NCBI GenBank assembly: GCA_964561235.1 | Contig: CAZLOV010000141.1 | Coordinates: forward strand, 1 to 6,280 | DNA: 6,280 nucleotides | Reading direction: 5' to 3' | Source: JBCBSP01 sp964561235 | GTDB lineage: Bacteria; Pseudomonadota; Alphaproteobacteria; Caulobacterales; Maricaulaceae | In this document: piece after piece, positions 1-5,201 of the stretch | Numbering within the stretch: position 1 is the stretch's first letter | Layout: every line of letters starts with the position of its first letter | Notes under the pieces: generated by a model | Databases searched by the model: none | What the model was told of the DNA's origin: nothing | What the model saw: the letters and a program-made list of their open reading frames with translations, nothing else | Position numbers and translations under genes: made by a program

Positions 1-254
1 GCAACTCGATCCATCCCGCCGCGGTGATGACGCCCATGTGGGACGCCATGCTCGGCGAAGGCGAACAGCGCGCAGCGATCATTGCGGACGTGGAGGCGGG
101 CGTGCCGCTGAAACGGTTCGGCCGTGCGGAGGAGGTCGCGGAGACGGCGGTCTATCTGGCATCCGACGCGGCGGCCTATGTCACCGGGTCGGAAATACAC
201 ATCGACGGCGGCATCCTGGCGGGCGCGAGCGCGGCCCCGGCGAAGGCGGAATGA
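1..254 (+). CDS. Short-chain dehydrogenase/reductase (SDR), C-terminal part only
   Basis: This is the C-terminal 83 residues of a gene entering from the left edge; the reading frame starts at base 3 and the stop is TGA at 252-254. The GTG at 24 is an internal valine, because the codons before it read NSIHPAA and continue into VMTPMWD. That gives the SDR segment after the catalytic Tyr-x3-Lys, usually N-x-I-x-P-G-x-x-x-T-x-M. The end carries the other family hallmark: a RFGRAEEVAE helix, then VYLASDAAAYVTG and EIHIDGG, the last strand of the Rossmann fold. Classical SDRs are about 250-residue NAD(P)-dependent oxidoreductases acting on alcohols, ketones or sterols. The cofactor-binding glycines and catalytic residues lie outside the window, so the substrate cannot be told. 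A short Ala-rich tail (GASAAPAKAE) follows the fold. The gene ends directly against def on the opposite strand. Confidence 0.93.
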   Translation, partial: NSIHPAAVMTPMWDAMLGEGEQRAAIIADVEAGVPLKRFGRAEEVAETAVYLASDAAAYVTGSEIHIDGGILAGASAAPAKAE

Positions 255-773
255 TCACTCCGCCGCAACCGCGCGGGACTTCATCAGCTTCTGGACCTTC
301 TTCACCGCGCGCTCGCGCTTGAGGCGCGAGAGGTAGTCGATGAAGACCACGCCCTCGAGATGGTCCATCTCGTGCTGGATGCAGACGGCGAACAAATCCT
401 CGGCGATTTCCTCACGCGCTTCGCCGTCATAGTCGAGATATTCGACCTTGCAGCGCGCCGGCCGTTCGACATCGTCATACACGTCCGGAACGGACAGGCA
501 GCCCTCTTGGTAGGGCTTCAGATCCTCGGTCAGCGGCGTGATCACCGGATTGACGAAATAGCGCGGCTCATCGCGCGTCTCGGAGAGATCCATGACGATG
601 ACGCGCTTGGGCACGCCGATCTGGATCGCCGCAAGGCCAATGCCGTCGGCCTCGTACATGGTCTCGAGCATGTCGTCCATCAGCGCGCGAAGATCGTCGT
701 CCACAGCCTCGACGGGCAGGGAGACCTCCTTCAGGAGCGGGTTCGGGACGGTGAGAATTTCGCGTACGGCCAT
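255..773 (-). CDS. def: Peptide deformylase
   Basis: Def removes the N-formyl group from nascent proteins at the ribosome, using a metal ion (usually Fe2+). The 172-residue product has all three family motifs in order: GIGLAAIQIG at about 44-53 (Gln51), EGCLSVP at 90-96 (Cys92, metal ligand) and QHEMDHLEG at 133-141 (His134 and His138 as ligands, Glu135 catalytic). Length and motif spacing are normal, so it should be active. The frame stays open upstream into rmuC, but the ATG at 773 is the sensible start: MAVREIL is the usual N-terminus and no ATG, GTG or TTG lies between it and position 869. No Shine-Dalgarno precedes it; see the putative promoter at 774-808. It lies 31 bp downstream of rmuC on the same strand. 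The commonly adjacent fmt gene is not downstream; a convergent SDR gene is there instead. Confidence 0.97.
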   Translation of the reverse strand: MAVREILTVPNPLLKEVSLPVEAVDDDLRALMDDMLETMYEADGIGLAAIQIGVPKRVIVMDLSETRDEPRYFVNPVITPLTEDLKPYQEGCLSVPDVYDDVERPARCKVEYLDYDGEAREEIAEDLFAVCIQHEMDHLEGVVFIDYLSRLKRERAVKKVQKLMKSRAVAAE

Positions 774-808
774 GATCAGTAAATAAGACGCGCAGCCGAG
801 GGCATCAA
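774..808 (-). promoter_or_regulatory. Putative def promoter, possibly giving a leaderless mRNA
   Basis: On the minus strand TTGATG (803-808), a 17-base spacer (786-802) and TATTTA (780-785) resemble -35 and -10 boxes (4/6 and 3/6 matches to the sigma-70 consensus). Six bases separate the -10 box from the def ATG, so transcription would begin at or next to that ATG. This fits the lack of a ribosome binding site. The -35 box overlaps the rmuC stop codon. The call rests on motif matching by eye; the AT-rich patch stands out from the GC-rich surroundings but could be chance. Confidence 0.35.
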
Positions 809-2235
809 GAATCGTCGTCCTGCGGGGCGGAAAGCGCGCGCGGGCTCTCCTCGACCTGGCTGGGCGCATCGATTGTCTTTGCAGCAGACGCGTTCAGCTC
901 GGCCATGCGGCGTGCGGAGACCAGCACCCGGCTTTCCAGCGAAGCGACCGCCTTGTTGTAATTGCTCGTTGCGGACCGGAGGCCGGAGCCCACCCGGTCG
1001 AGATGACCGGCGAACACGCCCACCCGGTCGTACAGCTCCGCGCCCAGGGTTGCGATTTTCTCGGCGTTCTCCTCGAGCCGCTGCTGGTTCCAGCCGTAGG
1101 AGACCGCCTTGGCGAGCGCCAGCAAGGTTGCGGGCGTGACGATGATGACATTGGCGCGGATCGCCTCGTCGAACAGGTTGGGATCCTCCTCGATGGCGGC
1201 CGCGTAGAAGCTTTCGCCGGGAATAAAGAGCGCGACAAAATCGATCGCGCCGTCGACCGCGGCGACATAGTCCTTGCCCGAGAGCGCCTTGACGTGGGTC
1301 TTCACCTGGGCGGCGTGGCGGCGCAGATGCTGCTTGCGGGTCTCCTCGTTGCTGGCGTCGACCGCATCCAGATAGGCGGTCAGCGCGACCTTGGAGTCGA
1401 TCACGAAGCGGCCGCCGCCAGGCAGCTTGACCACAAAGTCCGGCCGGAGCGCCCTGCCCTCGCTGTCGCGGGTGTGGTGTTGCGGGTCATAGTCGACGCC
1501 CTTGGTCAGGCCGGCAAGTTCGAGAATGTTCTCCACCGTGCGCTCGCCCCACTGGCCCCGGGTCGTGGAGGACCGCTGCAGGGCGTTGACGAGCTTGGCG
1601 GTTTCATCCTGCTGCCGCGCCAGCCCCTGGCTGAGGAAGGTGATCTGCTGGGCGAGCTCGCCGCGATGGGTCGCGCGTTCCTTCTCGATCTCCTCCACCT
1701 TCTGGCGGAACTCGCCGAGCGTTTTGCCGATCGGCTCGACCAGCTTGGAAAGATCGCCCTGGGCGCGCTCCTGCTGATGTCTGAAGGTGGCTTCGGCGCG
1801 TTCAAGGAATTTCTTCTGGCTGGCGTCCAGGGCGTCGCCGGCAAGCGCCTTGAACTGCTCGCGGACCTGCTCGGAGAAGGCCTCCAGCGTCCGGCGCTCC
1901 TCCGCCAGCGCCTGCTCGCGTTCAGAGATGCGCGTGCGCTCAGCCGACAGCTCGCTCTGCAAGGCGGAGGCGCGCGTCTGTTCGGCGTGCAGCCGCTCGC
2001 GCAGGCCCGGCAGTTCGTCTGCTCGGGCCTGAGCCGCGGCGAGTTCGGCGCGCGCTGCGGAGAGCTGTTCGGCGGTTTGGTTGCTGCGCGTGCGAAGGTC
2101 CGTCAGCTCGTCCTCCAGGCTCGTGCGGAGCGCCGCTGCGGAGCGTCCGGCGAGAACCGAGGCGAGGATCGCGCCGATCAGGAGCCCGGCGAGCGCGCCG
2201 CCGCCGGCGATGAAAAGGAGATTGATAGGGTCCAT
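805..2235 (-). CDS. rmuC: RmuC family protein (DNA recombination protein)
   Basis: RmuC proteins limit recombination at inverted repeats in E. coli and belong to the PD-(D/E)xK nuclease-like fold; their exact activity is poorly defined. The 476-residue product starts with a membrane anchor (about residues 5-29, LLFIAGGGALAGLLIGAIL), followed by a long Ala/Glu/Arg-rich coiled coil at about 32-215. The conserved RmuC domain covers about 220-440. Visible signatures are RGQWGE (226-231), RPDFVVKLPGG (264-274), FVIDSKVALTAY (277-288) with the D-x-K pair Asp280/Lys282, FIPGE (337-341), and a long block from about 345 to 393 containing NVIIVTPATLLALAK and the QRLEENAEKI helix. The tail after 445 is acidic and low in complexity. 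The start at 2235 gives the expected short periplasmic end and TM anchor; GAGA about ten bases upstream is a weak Shine-Dalgarno. It is divergent from the sugar dehydrogenase gene and precedes def by 31 bp. Confidence 0.95.
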   Translation of the reverse strand: MDPINLLFIAGGGALAGLLIGAILASVLAGRSAAALRTSLEDELTDLRTRSNQTAEQLSAARAELAAAQARADELPGLRERLHAEQTRASALQSELSAERTRISEREQALAEERRTLEAFSEQVREQFKALAGDALDASQKKFLERAEATFRHQQERAQGDLSKLVEPIGKTLGEFRQKVEEIEKERATHRGELAQQITFLSQGLARQQDETAKLVNALQRSSTTRGQWGERTVENILELAGLTKGVDYDPQHHTRDSEGRALRPDFVVKLPGGGRFVIDSKVALTAYLDAVDASNEETRKQHLRRHAAQVKTHVKALSGKDYVAAVDGAIDFVALFIPGESFYAAAIEEDPNLFDEAIRANVIIVTPATLLALAKAVSYGWNQQRLEENAEKIATLGAELYDRVGVFAGHLDRVGSGLRSATSNYNKAVASLESRVLVSARRMAELNASAAKTIDAPSQVEESPRALSAPQDDDS

Positions 2236-2304
2236 GGCGTCATTCTCGCGCAGCGGGAGCGGACAGGGAACGGATCGTGACCGGATTCGCGCAAGCGGTG
2301 CTGC

Positions 2305-2332
2305 TGGACGCGCACCCCCGTTGCGCTATGGT
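2305..2332 (+). promoter_or_regulatory. Candidate promoter of the PQQ sugar dehydrogenase gene
   Basis: TGGACG (2305-2310) and TATGGT (2327-2332), each 4/6 to the sigma-70 consensus, are 16 bases apart. Transcription would begin near 2339, leaving a 5' leader of about 45 bases that includes the inverted repeat at 2344-2362. The match is moderate and was made by eye. Confidence 0.35.
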
Positions 2333-2343
2333 CGCGGCGACCC

Positions 2344-2362
2344 GCCGCAGCGCGCCTGCGGC
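2344..2362. repeat. 7-bp perfect inverted repeat (hairpin or operator)
   Basis: GCCGCAG (2344-2350) and CTGCGGC (2356-2362) flank a 5-base loop (CGCGC). It sits in the predicted leader of the sugar dehydrogenase mRNA, nine bases before the ribosome binding site. It could be an mRNA hairpin or a small dyad for a repressor. There is no T-run after it, so it is not a classical terminator. Confidence 0.5.
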
Positions 2363-2371
2363 CGCCGCATC

Positions 2372-2377
2372 AGGGAG
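2372..2377 (+). promoter_or_regulatory. Ribosome binding site deciding the sugar dehydrogenase start
   Basis: AGGGAG lies six bases before the ATG at 2384. The frame is open far upstream (back to 2081, across the intergenic region and into rmuC on the other strand), so this site and the signal peptide that follows fix the true start. Confidence 0.8.
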
Positions 2378-2383
2378 CCGACG

Positions 2384-3514
2384 ATGATCCGCACCGCCTT
2401 CTGCCTCGCCGCGACCGCCATGCTGGCCGCGCCCGCCTCCGCCCAGGAGGTGTTCGAAACGGAACAGGCGACCTTCGCCGTCGAGACGGTGGCCGAGGGG
2501 CTGGAGTTTCCGTGGGGCCTCGCCTTCCTGCCGGGCGGCGACATGCTGGTGACCGAGCGCGAGGGACGTCTGCGCCTGATCCGGAACGGCGAACTGGTTG
2601 GATCGCCCGTCTCGGGTCTGCCCGAGGACCTTATCGCGATCCGCCAGGGCGGCCTGATGGACGTCGCGCCGCACCCGGAATTCGAACAGAACCGGCTGGT
2701 GTATTTCTCTTATGCGGAAGGCTCGGAAGACGCCAACCGCACTGCGCTCGCGCGGGGTCGCCTCTCGGAAGACGGGCTCAGCCTTGAAGCGGTCGAGGAT
2801 CTTTTCGCGGTCAATTTCGACAAGCGCGGGGGCTTCCATTTCGGCGGCCGCATTCTCTTCAATCCGGACGGCACGCTGTTCCTGACGCTTGGCGACGGCG
2901 GGCGCTATCAGGACGAGGCGCAGAACGTCGCAAACCATATCGGCGGCGTCGTGCGCCTGAACGCCGACGGAACCATCCCGGCGGACAATCCGGATTTCGG
3001 CCCCGACGCCGCGCCGGGGCTGCACTCCTACGGCCATCGCAATGTGCAGGGCATCGACCGCAACCCGGTGACCGGAACTGTTATGACCCACGAACACGGC
3101 GCGCGCGGCGGCGACGAGATCAATCTGGAGATCGCCGGCGCGAACTTTGGCTGGCCCGAAATCACTTACGGCATCAACTACAACGGCACGATCATCTCCG
3201 AAGACCGCGCGCGCGAGGGCATGGAGCAGCCGATCTGGTACTGGAACCCCTCCATCGCCCCGTCGGGCATGGCGTTCTATGACGGCGAGGCTTTCCCGAA
3301 CTGGCGCGGCGACCTGTTCGTTTCGGCGCTGGCGGGCATGACCGTGCAGCGCCTCGAGATGGACGGCGACCGGGTGATCAGCGTCGAGCCGCTGCTGGGC
3401 GAACTCGAACAGCGTTTCCGCGACGTGCGTTCCGGCCCGGACGGCGCGCTCTACGTGCTGGTCGACGATCTCGACGGCGCCGTGCTGCGCCTCGTTCCCG
3501 CCGAGGCGGAGTAG
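2384..3514 (+). CDS. Exported PQQ-dependent aldose sugar dehydrogenase (YliI/Asd-like)
   Basis: This family oxidises aldose sugars in the periplasm with pyrroloquinoline quinone, passing electrons to the respiratory chain or another acceptor. The 376-residue product starts with a signal peptide (MIRTAFCLAATAMLAAPASA, cleavage after residue 20 at ASA-Q). The six-bladed beta-propeller follows. Family motifs in order are FPWGLAFLPGG (42-52), RQGGLMDVAPHP (87-98), FHFGGRI (151-157), LTLGDGG (167-173), GGVVRLNADG (187-196), YGHRNVQGI (216-224), HEHGARGGDEIN (236-247), GANFGWP (252-258) and PSIAPSGMAFY (289-299). By analogy with soluble glucose dehydrogenase, Gln88, His152 and Arg219/Asn220 probably contact PQQ, His152 being the catalytic base; this is inference from motif position. 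The length is normal and the frame intact. No PQQ biosynthesis genes are in the window, so cofactor supply is unknown. It reads toward the DUF1428 gene 66 bp downstream and may share its transcript. Confidence 0.93.
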   Translation: MIRTAFCLAATAMLAAPASAQEVFETEQATFAVETVAEGLEFPWGLAFLPGGDMLVTEREGRLRLIRNGELVGSPVSGLPEDLIAIRQGGLMDVAPHPEFEQNRLVYFSYAEGSEDANRTALARGRLSEDGLSLEAVEDLFAVNFDKRGGFHFGGRILFNPDGTLFLTLGDGGRYQDEAQNVANHIGGVVRLNADGTIPADNPDFGPDAAPGLHSYGHRNVQGIDRNPVTGTVMTHEHGARGGDEINLEIAGANFGWPEITYGINYNGTIISEDRAREGMEQPIWYWNPSIAPSGMAFYDGEAFPNWRGDLFVSALAGMTVQRLEMDGDRVISVEPLLGELEQRFRDVRSGPDGALYVLVDDLDGAVLRLVPAEAE

Positions 3515-3580
3515 GGCCGTACGCTTGCCGCAGGACCGGACAAGGCGCATCGTCCTCGCCTCAGGTCATGGGAGGATGCG

Positions 3581-3934
3581 ATGAGCTATGTCGACGGGTT
3601 TGTTCTGGCTGTGCCGGCCGACGGCAAGGAACGGTTTCTGGAGCACGCCGAGCTGTTCAATCCGGTGTTCAAGGAATACGGCGCGCGCCGCATCCTTGAA
3701 TGCTGGGAGGACGATGTCCGCGACGGGAGCGTGACGGACTTCCGCCGTGCGGTGAAGGCCGAGCCGGGTGAAAGCGTTGTGTTTTCCTGGATCGAGTGGC
3801 CCGACAAGGCCACGCGCGACGCCGCCATGGCCAAGCTGGAAAGCGATCCGCGCTTCCAGAACTGGGAAGGTCCGATGCCCTTCGACGGCAAGCGCATGAT
3901 CATGGGCGGCTTCGCGCCGGTCTACGAAATCTGA
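3581..3934 (+). CDS. DUF1428 (YbaA-like) family protein
   Basis: This is a 117-residue protein of the DUF1428 family, to which E. coli YbaA belongs; I know of no established function. Family features are the start MSYVDGFVLAVP (1-12), the segment FKEYGARRILECWEDDV (30-46), the strand VVFSWIEWPDKATRD (66-80), the DPRF turn (89-92) and the end MPFDGKRMIMGGFAPV (99-114). The family is thought to have a small ferredoxin-like alpha/beta barrel that dimerises, similar to other small stress or monooxygenase-like barrels; no catalytic residues can be assigned from this. There is no signal peptide or membrane segment, so it should be cytoplasmic. GGGAGG at 3570-3575, five bases before the ATG, is a strong ribosome binding site. 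It follows the sugar dehydrogenase gene by 66 bp and converges on the small acidic gene, with ten bases between the stops. A functional link to the dehydrogenase is not shown. Confidence 0.92.
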   Translation: MSYVDGFVLAVPADGKERFLEHAELFNPVFKEYGARRILECWEDDVRDGSVTDFRRAVKAEPGESVVFSWIEWPDKATRDAAMAKLESDPRFQNWEGPMPFDGKRMIMGGFAPVYEI

Positions 3935-3953
3935 GACCGCCGCATCAGGTCTC
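3933..3953. terminator. Possible bidirectional hairpin between convergent genes
   Basis: GAGACC (3933-3938) and GGTCTC (3948-3953) form a perfect 6-bp stem around a 9-base loop. It overlaps the TGA stop of the DUF1428 gene (3932-3934) and the stop of the small acidic gene (3945-3947). A symmetric hairpin at a tail-to-tail junction is where a shared terminator would sit. There is no T-run on the plus strand and only a weak ATTT on the minus strand, so strong intrinsic termination is unlikely. Confidence 0.35.
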
Positions 3954-4157
3954 GCGCGGACGCTCGTAAAACAGCGTGGCCGGGATTGCGATGCCCTCGA
4001 TCCCGGCGCAGCCCGCCACCTCGGCATAGCCGGGGCGGCCGTTGCGCGCCTTGCGGATGGCCTCGATCAGCCGGTCGCCGTCGAGATCCTCGAGGCTGTC
4101 GATCGTGATCACCAGCGGATCGTCGAGATCCTCCGGATCGGGCGGAAAATCAGTCAT
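3945..4157 (-). CDS. Unrecognised small acidic protein (70 residues)
   Basis: I do not recognise this protein. The ATG at 4157 (MTDFPPDPEDL) is preferred over an in-frame ATG at 4187 because GGGGAG lies four bases upstream. The first 28 residues hold eleven Asp/Glu, with an internal repeat: PEDLDDPL (8-15) and LEDLDGDRL (22-30). A short helix with basic residues follows (RLIEAIRKARNGR, 29-41), then a hydrophobic segment (VAGCAGIEGIAIPATLFY, 47-64) containing the only cysteine, Cys50. That segment is glycine- and charge-broken and does not look like a membrane span. There is no signal peptide, so a cytoplasmic protein, perhaps binding a partner through its acidic arm, is possible but unproven. 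It lies 62 bp downstream of recR on the same strand, with a CtrA-like site in between, so it may have its own promoter. Base composition resembles its neighbours. I consider it a real gene because of the ribosome binding site, the fit between its neighbours and the ordered protein composition. Confidence 0.75.
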   Translation of the reverse strand: MTDFPPDPEDLDDPLVITIDSLEDLDGDRLIEAIRKARNGRPGYAEVAGCAGIEGIAIPATLFYERPRET

Positions 4158-4161
4158 GGCG

Positions 4162-4169
4162 CTCCCCTT
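4162..4169 (-). promoter_or_regulatory. Ribosome binding site deciding the small acidic protein start
   Basis: On the minus strand AAGGGGAG ends four bases before the ATG at 4157. It falls inside the ten codons that a longer start at 4187 would add, so it favours the shorter 70-residue product. Confidence 0.7.
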
Positions 4170-4197
4170 CGCCTTTCCGCGAAGCAAGCGGCGTACC

Positions 4198-4213
4198 GTA
4201 ACCTTTGATTAAC
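4198..4213. promoter_or_regulatory. CtrA-like binding site
   Basis: The plus strand reads GTAA-CCTTTGA-TTAAC, one mismatch from the CtrA consensus TTAA-N7-TTAAC. CtrA is the master cell-cycle response regulator of many alphaproteobacteria. The site lies in the 62-bp gap between recR and the small acidic gene, ending 41 bases before the start of the latter, which is a usual distance for a CtrA-controlled promoter. I found no other TTAA in the window by eye. Binding is inferred, not shown. Confidence 0.4.
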
Positions 4214-4219
4214 CGCAAA

Positions 4220-4822
4220 TCACGCAGGCCGGCGCGAGCGGAACGCCGCCGAAAGCGTGCCCTCGTCGAGATAATCAAGCTCGCCGCCCACCGGCACGCC
4301 GCGCGCAAGCGAGGTGATCGCAACGCCGGTCTCCGCCAGCTTGTCGGAGACGACATGCGCAGTGGTCTGCCCGTCGACGGTGGCGTTCAGCGCGAGAATG
4401 ATCTCGGTCGTCTCCGGCCGGCGCGCGCGCTCGATCAGCTTGGGGATGTTGAGCTGATCCGGCCCGACCCCGTCGAGCGCGGACAGAACGCCGCCCAGCA
4501 CGTGATAGCGTCCGGAAAACGCGCCCGCGCGCTCCAGCGCCCAGAGATCGCCGACGCTCTCGACCACGCAGAGCACTTTCGGGTCGCGTCGCGGATCGAC
4601 GCACACGCTGCAGGGATCGCGCACGTCCAGATTGCCGCATTCCGAACACGGCACGATCTTCTCGGCCGCCTCCGACAGCGCCTCGGCCAGCGGAATCATC
4701 AGCGGATCGCGGCGCTTCAGAAGGTAAAGCGCGACGCGCCGCGCCGAACGCGGGCCGAGCCCCGGGAGCTTGGCCAGCAGCGTGATGAGCCGTTCAATTT
4801 GGGGACCGGACTGGTGCGCCAT
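4220..4822 (-). CDS. recR: Recombination mediator RecR
   Basis: RecR works with RecO and RecF to load RecA on SSB-coated single-stranded gaps during DNA repair. The 200-residue product, the normal length, shows every family region. There is an N-terminal helix-hairpin-helix (KLPGLGPRSARRVALYLL, 18-35) and a four-cysteine zinc finger with Cys59, Cys62, Cys71 and Cys74 (PCSECGN then PCSVCVD). The Toprim domain spans about 82-175, with CVVES (Glu88), YHVLGGVLSALDGVGP (106-121) and IILALNATVDGQTTAH (141-156). The end is SLARGVPVGGELDYLDEGTL, typical of the family. The ATG at 4822 begins MAHQSGPQIERLI, the expected N-terminus; only a weak AGG about ten bases upstream serves as a ribosome binding site. 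It is third in the dnaX-ybaB-recR run, with 43 bp after the ybaB stop, and probably shares its transcript. No frameshift or missing ligand was seen. Confidence 0.97.
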   Translation of the reverse strand: MAHQSGPQIERLITLLAKLPGLGPRSARRVALYLLKRRDPLMIPLAEALSEAAEKIVPCSECGNLDVRDPCSVCVDPRRDPKVLCVVESVGDLWALERAGAFSGRYHVLGGVLSALDGVGPDQLNIPKLIERARRPETTEIILALNATVDGQTTAHVVSDKLAETGVAITSLARGVPVGGELDYLDEGTLSAAFRSRRPA

Positions 4823-4865
4823 GAAAACAGGCCTAGCGTGCGCCGCCGGTCCGGAAAAGCGCGCT

Positions 4866-5201
4866 TCAGCTCTTGATGCCGAAAGGCAGGTCGATGCCCG
4901 GCGGCAGGCCCATGCCGCCTGCGGCCTCCGACAGGACCTTGGCCTGGGCCTGGTCGGCCTTGCGCTTGGCGTCCGTCAGCGCGGCGAGCACGAGGTCCTC
5001 GAGGATTTCCGGCTCCTCGGGATCAATCGCGCTTTTGTCGATGGACACGGACCGGGCCGCGCCCTTGGCGGTGAGCGTCACCTTCACGAGACCGGCGCCG
5101 GCTTCGCCGGTCACCTCGATCTCGTCAAGACGAGCCTGGGCCTCGGTCATTTTCTGCTGCATGGCCTGGGCCTGCTTCATCAGACCGGCAAGATCCTTCA
5201 T
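4866..5201 (-). CDS. ybaB: YbaB/EbfC family nucleoid-associated protein
   Basis: YbaB/EbfC proteins are small dimeric DNA-binding proteins that coat or bridge the nucleoid; they are almost always encoded between dnaX and recR. The 111-residue product is of normal length. It has the long N-terminal helix MKDLAGLMKQAQAMQQKM (1-18), the segment IEVTGEAGAGLVKVTLTAKG (28-47) forming the central strands, the VSIDKSAID strand and turn (52-60), and a C-terminal helix (LEDLVLAALTDAKRKADQ, 67-84) followed by a flexible tail with the family's GLPPGIDLPFG ending (98-108). The ATG at 5201 shares four bases with the dnaX stop (ATGA at 5198-5201), so the two genes should be translationally coupled. AGGAG at 5210-5214, inside dnaX, is eight bases upstream and serves as the ribosome binding site. 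No oddities are visible. Confidence 0.97.
   Translation of the reverse strand: MKDLAGLMKQAQAMQQKMTEAQARLDEIEVTGEAGAGLVKVTLTAKGAARSVSIDKSAIDPEEPEILEDLVLAALTDAKRKADQAQAKVLSEAAGGMGLPPGIDLPFGIKS

Larger units (their letters stand above)
2236..2383. promoter_or_regulatory. Divergent intergenic region between rmuC and the sugar dehydrogenase gene
   Basis: This 148-bp stretch is the longest non-coding part of the window and must hold the promoters for both diverging genes. It contains a candidate plus-strand promoter (2305-2332), a 7-bp perfect inverted repeat (2344-2362), a GANTC site (GATTC at 2284-2288) and the dehydrogenase ribosome binding site (2372-2377). I could not identify a convincing minus-strand promoter for rmuC. 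Confidence 0.7.

Noticed and set aside
774..869. Longer def product starting at 869 inside rmuC
   Set aside because: The extra 32 residues are Arg-rich and unlike any Def N-terminus; the ATG at 773 gives the standard MAVREIL start and length.
1003..2280. Long plus-strand open frame (425 codons) opposite rmuC
   Set aside because: It mirrors the rmuC coding strand in GC-rich DNA; its translation has no family resemblance, while rmuC has full conserved motifs.
2240..3550. Long minus-strand open frame (436 codons) opposite the sugar dehydrogenase
   Set aside because: It is antisense shadow of a well-supported enzyme gene, Arg/Ala/Val-rich without recognisable domains, and lacks a convincing ribosome binding site.
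3543..3561. AGGCG/CGCCT inverted repeat after the sugar dehydrogenase as a terminator
   Set aside because: Five-base stem with a nine-base loop and no T-run; expected by chance in GC-rich DNA.
4206..4222. TGATT/AATCA inverted repeat at the recR stop as a terminator
   Set aside because: The stem is AT-rich and only five bases, with no following T-run; the TTAA-containing segment is better explained as the CtrA-like site.
4205..4876. Plus-strand open frame (223 codons) opposite recR
   Set aside because: RecR on the other strand has all its motifs; the plus-strand translation is Arg-rich low-complexity shadow.
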